From positions 136,921 through 200,920 of the forward strand of contig JAJYXB010000008.1 in NCBI GenBank assembly GCA_021791195.1: a DNA stretch of 64,000 bases. Direction: 5' to 3'. A model generated the notes under the pieces. It did not search any database, was not told the origin of the DNA, and saw only the letters and a program-made list of their open reading frames with translations. Positions within the stretch are counted from its first letter, which is position 1. Each line of letters opens with the position of its first letter. The DNA is from Actinomycetes bacterium (lineage in GTDB: Bacteria; Actinomycetota; Thermoleophilia; BMS3ABIN01). Both the position numbers and the translations under genes were made by a program. Below, in pieces: positions 58,403-64,000 of this stretch.

Positions 58403-60148
58403 TTGACGGAGAAACCTTACATACCCACGAAGCTGCCCGGCAGGCAGTCGCTTGACCTGGGCCAGTATCAGGGCGCGGTCGCCAGACAGCTGGACGAGCT
58501 GAAGCAGGACCGCTTCAGCGCCCGCCTGTGGAACAGGGAGCCGGAGTTGTGGAGCAAAGACGCGGCCCGGCAGGCGGGTATCCGCGGCTCCCTGGGCTGG
58601 CTGGATGTGGCCGGCACGATGGCCGCCAACCGCGAGTTGCTGGCGCTGCTGCTGGACGAGGTGCTGGCGGCCGGCTTCAAACGGGTGGTGCACATGGGCA
58701 TGGGCGGCAGCTCGCTGGCGCCGCTGGTGCTGGCGGAGGTGATCCCGCGCGGCGAGCGCGGCCTGCCGTTGACGGTGCTGGACTCGACCGACCCCGCCAC
58801 CATCCTGGCGGTGGAGGACGCGGCGCCGCTGGCAGAGACCCTCTTTATCGTCGCCAGCAAATCGGGCACCACCGCCGAACCGCGCGCTTTCGAGGAATAT
58901 TTCTACCAGGCCGTCATGCGCCTGAAGGGGGAGAGCGCCGGCGAGAACTTCATCGCCATCACCGATCCGGACAGCCCGCTGGCCGGATCGGCCGAAGCCA
59001 GGGGATTTCGCCATATCTTCCTCAACTTCCCCGATATCGGCGGCCGCTATTCGGCGCTGTCCTTCTTCGGCCTGGTGCCGGCGGCGCTGGCGGGCATCGA
59101 CGTTGCACAGCTGCTTCAGCGCGCCGAAGCGATGGTTGGCGCCTGCGGCGCCGGCGTGCCGGCGCAGGACAATCCCGGGCTGGTCCTGGGCGCGGTCCTG
59201 GGCACGCTGGGCCGGCACGGCCGCGATAAAGTCACATTTATGGCAGATCAGCAATTCGCGCCGCTGGCGTTATGGCTGGAGCAGCTGCTGGCGGAAAGCA
59301 CCGGCAAGCAGGGCAAGGGGCTGCTGCCCGTCGCCGGCGAAGAGCCCGGCGCCCCCGGCGACTACGGCAGCGACCGCCTGTTCGTCTATCTGCGCGGGGA
59401 AGGTGACAGCGCCAGCGCTCTGGACACCGTTGCCGGCGAGCTGATGCATGCCGGCCAGCCGCTGGTGACGATCGGCATCGAGGATCCCTATGACCTCGGC
59501 CAGGAGTTTTTCCGCTGGGAGATGGCCACCGCCACCGCCGGCGCGGTGCTGGGGATCGATCCCTTCGACCAGCCCAACGTCCAGGAGAGCAAGGACAACA
59601 CCAACCGGCTGCTGGCCGAGGTTGAGAAGCGGGGCGAGCTGCCGCCGGAAAGCCCGCTGCTGGTGGAAGAGCCGCTCAGCCTCTTCCACGAGGGTTTCGT
59701 GCCGCCGGTCAGCTCCATCGAAGCGGCGCTGGACGAGTTCCTCGGCCAGGCCCGGCCGGGTGATTACGTGGCGCTGATGGCGTACCTGACCGAGGATGCG
59801 GCCACCGCTCAGGCGCTGGCGCAGATGCGCCTCAGCCTCCGGAGCCGCCTGCGGCTGGCGACGACGCTGGGCTACGGTCCCAGGTTCCTGCACTCCACCG
59901 GCCAGTTCCACAAGGGCGGTCCCGACACCGGCATTTTCCTGCAGCTGACCGGCGATGATGCCCGGGACGCGCTCATCCCCGGCAAGGGATACGGATTCAG
60001 CACCTTCCGGCGAGCCCAGGCGCAGGGTGATCTGGAGGCGCTGCGCCGCCACGGCCGGCGGGTGCTGCGAATCCATCTGGGCCGCGACGCAGGAAAGGGA
60101 CTGGCGCGGCTGGAAAACATACTCCGGACGGCGACGCCGGAGTTCTGA
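58403..60148 (+). CDS. pgi: Glucose-6-phosphate isomerase (Tal-Pgi type)
   Basis: A 581-residue isomerase of the type found as the C-terminal half of transaldolase-Pgi fusions. VVHMGMGGSSLAPLVLAEV, FIVASKSGTTAEPRAFEEYF and the later GQFHKGGPDTGIFLQLT are characteristic. It interconverts glucose-6-P and fructose-6-P. I chose the TTG at 58403 (LTEKPY) with GGAG six bases upstream; the open frame back to 58187 is encoded by repeats and is unlikely to be translated. It is followed by the start of gnd, a pentose phosphate gene, as in Pgi-Gnd-Zwf operons of relatives. Confidence 0.88.
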   Translation: MTEKPYIPTKLPGRQSLDLGQYQGAVARQLDELKQDRFSARLWNREPELWSKDAARQAGIRGSLGWLDVAGTMAANRELLALLLDEVLAAGFKRVVHMGMGGSSLAPLVLAEVIPRGERGLPLTVLDSTDPATILAVEDAAPLAETLFIVASKSGTTAEPRAFEEYFYQAVMRLKGESAGENFIAITDPDSPLAGSAEARGFRHIFLNFPDIGGRYSALSFFGLVPAALAGIDVAQLLQRAEAMVGACGAGVPAQDNPGLVLGAVLGTLGRHGRDKVTFMADQQFAPLALWLEQLLAESTGKQGKGLLPVAGEEPGAPGDYGSDRLFVYLRGEGDSASALDTVAGELMHAGQPLVTIGIEDPYDLGQEFFRWEMATATAGAVLGIDPFDQPNVQESKDNTNRLLAEVEKRGELPPESPLLVEEPLSLFHEGFVPPVSSIEAALDEFLGQARPGDYVALMAYLTEDAATAQALAQMRLSLRSRLRLATTLGYGPRFLHSTGQFHKGGPDTGIFLQLTGDDARDALIPGKGYGFSTFRRAQAQGDLEALRRHGRRVLRIHLGRDAGKGLARLENILRTATPEF

Positions 60149-60175
60149 CAACCCCTTAACCTGCGGGAGACCTTC

Positions 60176-60814
60176 ATGAGCGGCCAGTACGAAATCGGCA
60201 TGGTCGGCCTGGGAGTGATGGGCCGCAACCTGCTGCTGAACATCGCCGGCCACGGTTTCAGCGCCGCCGGTTATGACAAGAACCCCTCCCAGGTCGAAGC
60301 TTTGAACACGGCCTGGATGACCGTACGGGCGGGAAGGATGGCCGCCCAGGTGGAGCTATGGCCGCTGGCCGTTTACTTCGGCGTCACCGTGCTGATGACC
60401 GGCGGGCTGCTGGCGCTGTCGTACATCCTGGGACAGCACCACCGGGAAACGGAGACCGATAAACCTTATGAATCCGGGATTGTGTCAACGGGAACAGCAC
60501 GGGTGCGCTTTGACGTCAAGTTCTACCAGAACGCCATCTTCTTCGTCATCTTCGACCTGGAGGCGATGTTCGTCATCGCCTGGGCGGTGGCCATCCGCCA
60601 GGCGGGCTGGTCGGGCTACGTCGAGATCGTCGTTTTCATCGCCGTCCTGACGGCGGCGCTGGCTTACCTCTGGCGCGAGGGCGCGCTCGACTGGGCGCCC
60701 CGGCGCAGACCTGTAGCCGCCGCGGAGCCACAGCCACAACCGCTCGCTGCCGCGAACGGCAGCAGCGATCCTGAGGATACCGCCGCGAAGGCGCCAGTCC
60801 GGGGTAAGCCGTGA
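60176..60814 (+). CDS. nuoA: gnd N-terminal remnant fused in frame to nuoA2
   Basis: A 212-residue chimera. Residues 1-47 are the start of 6-phosphogluconate dehydrogenase ([25 protein letters not shown] fold). From about residue 48 the sequence is Nuo[39 protein letters not shown] and [17 protein letters not shown], with a Pro/Ala tail. The join lies near 60310-60320, with ATGs at 60317 and 60338 that could start nuoA on its own; GGGAAGG touches the second. GGGAG before the ATG at 60176 is the better ribosome site. It suggests that the second nuo cluster was inserted into gnd. Confidence 0.8.
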   Translation: MSGQYEIGMVGLGVMGRNLLLNIAGHGFSAAGYDKNPSQVEALNTAWMTVRAGRMAAQVELWPLAVYFGVTVLMTGGLLALSYILGQHHRETETDKPYESGIVSTGTARVRFDVKFYQNAIFFVIFDLEAMFVIAWAVAIRQAGWSGYVEIVVFIAVLTAALAYLWREGALDWAPRRRPVAAAEPQPQPLAAANGSSDPEDTAAKAPVRGKP

Positions 60815-61542
60815 CCGGGCGCCGGAGCGCCCCGAAAAACCGCACCGCCGGTGGGCTGCCGGCAGCCGGCTTCCCGGCCGTGGACGGCACCCCCGAGCAG
60901 GCAGTCGGGCAGGTGCTGCTGCTCTCCCGGCTGCAGGACCTGATCTCCTGGGGGCGGAAGAATTCCATCTGGCCGTTCAACTTCGGCCTTTCCTGCTGCT
61001 ACGTGGAGATGGCCACCAGCATCACCAGCAAATACGATATCGCCCGCTTCGGCGCCGAGGTGATCCGCGGCACCCCCCGGGAGGCCGATCTGATGGTGGT
61101 CGCCGGCACCGTTTTCGTGAAAATGGCGCCGATCATCAAGCTGCTGTACGAGCAGATGATGGAACCCCGCTGGGTGATCTCGATGGGCTCATGCGCCAAC
61201 TCGGGCGGCATGTATGACATCTACAGCGTCGTCCAGGGGGTCGACCGCTTCCTGCCGGTGGATGTTTACGTGCCCGGCTGCCCGCCGCGGCCGGAAGCCT
61301 TCATGGAAGGCCTGCTGCTACTGCGCAGCGCCATCGGCCAGGAGCGGCGGCCGCTCAGCTGGCGCACCGGCAGGAAGAAAACCGGGGGCGGGCCGCAGCC
61401 GGTTCAGCCGGAGGCCCACGGACCGGAAGGCAAGCCGCAACCGACCCATGGACCGGAGCACGCGCCGCGGCCGGCGCAGCGCGACCTGAAACGCGCCAGG
61501 CGGCGCCTGGCCGGCAGACTCAGATCCCCCGAAGAGGTCTAG
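60811..61542 (+). CDS. nuoB: NADH-quinone oxidoreductase subunit B, second copy
   Basis: A 243-residue NuoB with [28 protein letters not shown] and [17 protein letters not shown] for cluster N2. Unlike the first copy it has a variable N-terminal extension of about 30 residues and a basic, proline-rich tail of about 65 residues. A GTG start at 60811 overlaps the nuoA2 stop. Confidence 0.93.
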   Translation: MTGRRSAPKNRTAGGLPAAGFPAVDGTPEQAVGQVLLLSRLQDLISWGRKNSIWPFNFGLSCCYVEMATSITSKYDIARFGAEVIRGTPREADLMVVAGTVFVKMAPIIKLLYEQMMEPRWVISMGSCANSGGMYDIYSVVQGVDRFLPVDVYVPGCPPRPEAFMEGLLLLRSAIGQERRPLSWRTGRKKTGGGPQPVQPEAHGPEGKPQPTHGPEHAPRPAQRDLKRARRRLAGRLRSPEEV

Positions 61543-63312
61543 GTGGGCGCCACCGTCCAGGAAAACGGCGCAGATCTGGAGCTGCTGCGGGAGCTGCGTG
61601 AAAGGTTCCCCGGGGCAGGGTTCGCAGCTGAGCCAGCCGGACAGAGCCCGCCGACGATCTGGGCGCCGCCGGAAATCCTGCCCGAGGTGCTGCGGCACCT
61701 GAAGAGCGGCGCCGCCCAGACCTACGCGACCCTTTATGACCTGACCGCGGTGGACGAGCGCCTGCGCCGCCACCGCCCGGACCAGCCCGCCGGCGACTTC
61801 ACGCTGGCCTACCATCTCCTGTCGCTGGAACGCAACCGCGAACTGCGCGTCAAGACCGCGCTCGCCGGCGAAAAGCCGCACACCGCCAGCATCGTCGACA
61901 TCTGGCCGGCGGCCAACTGGTACGAGCGCGAGGCCTGGGACATGTTCGGCATCGTTTTCGACGGCCATCCGCACCTGCGGCGGATCCTGTTGCCGCCCAC
62001 CTGGGAAGGCCATCCGCTGCGCAAGGAGCATCCGGCGCGGGCCACGGAGATGCCGCCGTTCCAGCTGCCTGACGCCCGCGAGGTCCAGGAGGAGGAAGCG
62101 CTCAAGTTCCGTCCCGAGGACTGGGGCATCAAACGCACGCATGATGACACAGATTTTCTTTTCCTCAATGTTGGCCCGCAGCACCCCGGCACGCACGGCC
62201 TGCTGCGCATCGTGCTGGAGCTGGACGGCGAGGTGATCGTCGACGCCATGCCCGACATCGGCTTCCACCATCGCGGCGCCGAGAAGATGGGCGAGCGCCA
62301 GACCTGGCACACCTACATCCCCTATACCGACCGGATCGACTATCTCGGCGGCGTGCTCAACAACCTGCCGTATGTCATGGCCGTGGAACGGCTGGCCGGC
62401 ATCGAGGTGCCCGAACGGGCGCAGGTGATCCGGGTGATGCTGGCGGAGCTGTTTCGCATCGCCAGCCATCTGGTGTGGTACGGCACCTTTGCCCAGGACG
62501 TGGGCACGATGTCGCCGGTCTTTTACATGTTCACCGACCGCGAGCGCCTGTTCGACATCATCGCCGCCATCTGCGGCGACCGCATGCATCCCAACTGGTT
62601 CCGCATCGGCGGCGTCGCCCAGGACCTGCCCCGCGGCTGGGAGGAACTGGTGCGCGATTTCATCGCCTACCTGCCGGCGCGGCTGAAAGAATACGACCGC
62701 ATCGTGATGCAGAACCGCATCTTCAAGGGGCGCACCAAGGGTGTCGGCGCCTATTCGCTGGCCGACGCGATCGAGTGGGGCGTCACCGGCCCGGGGCTGC
62801 GCGCCTGCGGGCTGGCATGGGACCTGCGCAAGCGGCGCCCCTACAGCGGCTACGAACAGTTCGAGTTCGAGATCCCCACCGCCACCACCGGCGACTGCTA
62901 CGACCGGGCGCAGGTGCGCGTGGCGGAGATCTACCAGAGCCTGAGGATCGTCGGGCAGTGCGTGGACAACATGCCCGCCGGCCCCTGCAAGGCCGACCAT
63001 CCGCTGACGACGCCACCGCCAAGAGAGCGGACGCTGCATGACATCGAGACGCTGATCACGCACTTCCTGCAGGCAGGCTGGGGCCCGGTCATGCCGCCGG
63101 GCGAGGCGACCGCCGCGGTCGAAGGCGCCAAGGGCATCAACAGCTACTACCTGATCAGCGACGGCGGCGCCACCCCCTACCGCGTGCGCATCCGCACGCC
63201 GTCTTTCCCTCATCTGCAGATGATCCCGCTGATCAGCCGGGGCTCGATGATCCCCGATCTGCTGGCGATCCTCGGCAGCATGGATTACGTGCTGGCGGAC
63301 GTGGACCGCTGA
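61543..63312 (+). CDS. nuoCD: Fused NuoC-NuoD subunit, second cluster
   Basis: A 589-residue fusion. The NuoC part (about 1-185) has [20 protein letters not shown] and [14 protein letters not shown]. The NuoD part (about 205-589) has [46 protein letters not shown] and ends [14 protein letters not shown]. The fusion and the HPGTH variant distinguish it from the separate nuoC and nuoD at 9558-11279. GTG at 61543 directly follows the nuoB2 stop. Confidence 0.94.
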   Translation: MGATVQENGADLELLRELRERFPGAGFAAEPAGQSPPTIWAPPEILPEVLRHLKSGAAQTYATLYDLTAVDERLRRHRPDQPAGDFTLAYHLLSLERNRELRVKTALAGEKPHTASIVDIWPAANWYEREAWDMFGIVFDGHPHLRRILLPPTWEGHPLRKEHPARATEMPPFQLPDAREVQEEEALKFRPEDWGIKRTHDDTDFLFLNVGPQHPGTHGLLRIVLELDGEVIVDAMPDIGFHHRGAEKMGERQTWHTYIPYTDRIDYLGGVLNNLPYVMAVERLAGIEVPERAQVIRVMLAELFRIASHLVWYGTFAQDVGTMSPVFYMFTDRERLFDIIAAICGDRMHPNWFRIGGVAQDLPRGWEELVRDFIAYLPARLKEYDRIVMQNRIFKGRTKGVGAYSLADAIEWGVTGPGLRACGLAWDLRKRRPYSGYEQFEFEIPTATTGDCYDRAQVRVAEIYQSLRIVGQCVDNMPAGPCKADHPLTTPPPRERTLHDIETLITHFLQAGWGPVMPPGEATAAVEGAKGINSYYLISDGGATPYRVRIRTPSFPHLQMIPLISRGSMIPDLLAILGSMDYVLADVDR

Positions 63313-63373
63313 AGGAAACGCGGGCAGGCGGCAGCTGCGGGGCAGAAAATAAATATGGCAAAGGAATTCCACT

Positions 63374-63838
63374 TTGTTAAGCAAGGATGAAAAAGGGGAA
63401 ATAGAAGCCGAGGCCGCCCGTTACGAGACACGGCAGGCCGCTGCCATCGACGCCATGCGGATAGTGCAGCGCCGCCGGGGCTGGGTCTCCGACGAGGCCA
63501 TCGCGGAGCTGGCCGCCTTCCTGCAGATGCCCGCCGCGCAGCTGGACAGTGTCGCCAGCTTCTATAACCAGATATTCCGGCGGCCGGTGGGCAGGCATGT
63601 GATCCAGATTTGCGACAGCGTCAGCTGCTGGCTGACCGGCTACGAGCCGTTGCGCGACCACCTGGCAAGGGAGCTGGGAGTCGGCCTCGGCGGGACGACC
63701 GCCGACGGCCGCTTCACGCTGCTGCCGGTGGCCTGCCTCGGCGCCTGCGATCAGGCGCCGGCGATGCTGGTGGATGAGGACCTGCACACCGGCCTGGACG
63801 CCGGCAGTATCGGCGCGATCCTCGACCGGTACAGGTAG
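63374..63838 (+). CDS. nuoE: NADH-quinone oxidoreductase subunit E
   Basis: A 154-residue NuoE. The helical part has AIDAMRIVQRRRGWVSDEAI and QLDSVASFYNQIF. The thioredoxin-fold half carries the [2Fe-2S] Cys residues in CDSVSCWLTG and VACLGACDQAPAMLVDEDL. It starts at a TTG at 63374 with AAGGA upstream. The first complex I cluster lacks a complete NuoE. Confidence 0.93.
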   Translation: MLSKDEKGEIEAEAARYETRQAAAIDAMRIVQRRRGWVSDEAIAELAAFLQMPAAQLDSVASFYNQIFRRPVGRHVIQICDSVSCWLTGYEPLRDHLARELGVGLGGTTADGRFTLLPVACLGACDQAPAMLVDEDLHTGLDAGSIGAILDRYR

Positions 63839-63860
63839 TTGATGAGTTGTGGACAGGTAA

Positions 63861-64000
63861 TGGAAGAAGAGCGGGAAGAAACAAGGAGCGCACACCGCGA
63901 CCACCGCCAGTGAGAAAACCGAAAGACCGCTGACCGCCAACATCCGCCCCGGACGGGCGCCGCTGGACCTGGCTGCCTACCGGAAAGCAGGCGGGTATCA
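63861..64000 (+). CDS. nuoF: NuoF, 5' end only (cut by window end)
   Basis: The frame opens after a TAA at 63858-63860 and runs to the window end. It encodes LTANIRPGRAPLDLAAYRKAGGY, the usual NuoF N-terminus. There is no ATG, GTG or TTG in this frame. A ribosome site AAGGAG at 63883-63888 lies eight bases before a GCG at 63897, and an ATG at 63860 starts a different frame that stops at 63913. A sequencing error, a frameshift or an unusual start is possible. Confidence 0.75.

Noticed and set aside
61318-63384. 688-codon open frame on the minus strand opposite nuoCD2
   Set aside because: Antisense shadow of a GC-rich gene; the composition is His/Gln/Arg-biased and has no recognisable domain, while the plus strand encodes an unmistakable NuoC-NuoD.
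63860-63913. TGA at 63911 as a second selenocysteine codon
   Set aside because: The short ATG-led frame before it is not homologous to NuoF and is out of register with the NuoF frame, so the UGA is simply a stop in a wrong frame.
1-64000. CRISPR arrays, rRNA genes, insertion sequences
   Set aside because: No regular spaced repeats, rRNA signatures, transposase-like proteins or flanking terminal repeats were seen.

Overview
This 64 kb window is a GC-rich chromosomal segment with tightly packed operons, many GTG and TTG starts and 4-nt start/stop overlaps. The LPXTG-type surface anchor on a cytochrome, the many lipoproteins and the general gene style suggest a Gram-positive, Actinomycetota-like lineage, probably deep-branching and anaerobic or facultative (rubrerythrin/ferritin proteins, FixABCX, a probable selenoprotein). 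Two features are atypical for Actinomycetota: an NtrC-type activator with a perfect sigma-54 promoter, and an apparent UGA-encoded selenocysteine. No rRNA, CRISPR array or insertion sequence is seen. Taxonomy is an inference.

Layout. 1-1.6 kb: lower-GC accessory pair (DUF1828/DUF1829-like protein plus partner). 1.6-8.3 kb: PfkB kinase, ABC-2 exporter, NfeD/slipin pair, CPBP protease. 8.6-22.4 kb: a complete but remodelled complex I operon, nuoA-B-C-D-H-(I/E-remnant/F fusion)-(NuoG/GltD-like/ferredoxin hybrid)-J-K-L-M-N. 22.5-26.3 kb: rmuC, two ferritin-like proteins, a lipoprotein. 26.5-30.1 kb: GGDEF protein with the two lower Weimberg-pathway enzymes. 30.3 kb: tRNA-Phe. 31-35 kb: glutamate decarboxylase, an LPXTG-anchored cytochrome c, a ClC channel. 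35.5-38 kb: tandem UspA protein and a DHA2 efflux pump with an operator-like palindrome.

38.2-45.2 kb holds the most novel system: histidine kinase, NtrC-family regulator, palindromic candidate enhancer, perfect -24/-12 promoter, then a four-gene operon. It encodes a UspA-like protein, two membrane proteins joining a GspE-N/MshEN-like domain to three and two DUF202-like modules, and a lone receiver. Each DUF202-like module is preceded by 5-6 exact heptads of the form [LM]AxxR[TN]x, giving an arginine-striped helix next to the membrane.

45.2-53.7 kb: adenine deaminase; a glutaredoxin-thioredoxin reductase fusion whose active site is U-P-F-C through an in-frame UGA; an Asp-for-Cys ferredoxin; a STAS protein; etfB-etfA-fixC-fixX. 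53.9-57.6 kb: lipoprotein, UspA, FAD reductase/Rieske/DUF2769 operon, tRNA-Asp. 57.8-58.1 kb hides a 47-codon gene with a lasso-type RiPP leader motif, a consensus promoter and its own terminator. 58.4-64 kb: glucose-6-phosphate isomerase, then the first ~45 codons of 6-phosphogluconate dehydrogenase fused in frame to a second nuoA, opening a second complex I cluster (nuoA2-B2-CD2-E2-F2) that runs off the window.

The gene set points to flexible electron transfer: two complex I operons, an ETF-quinone route, several ferredoxins, Rieske and FAD reductases, and thiol/selenol redox control, together with envelope stress sensing.
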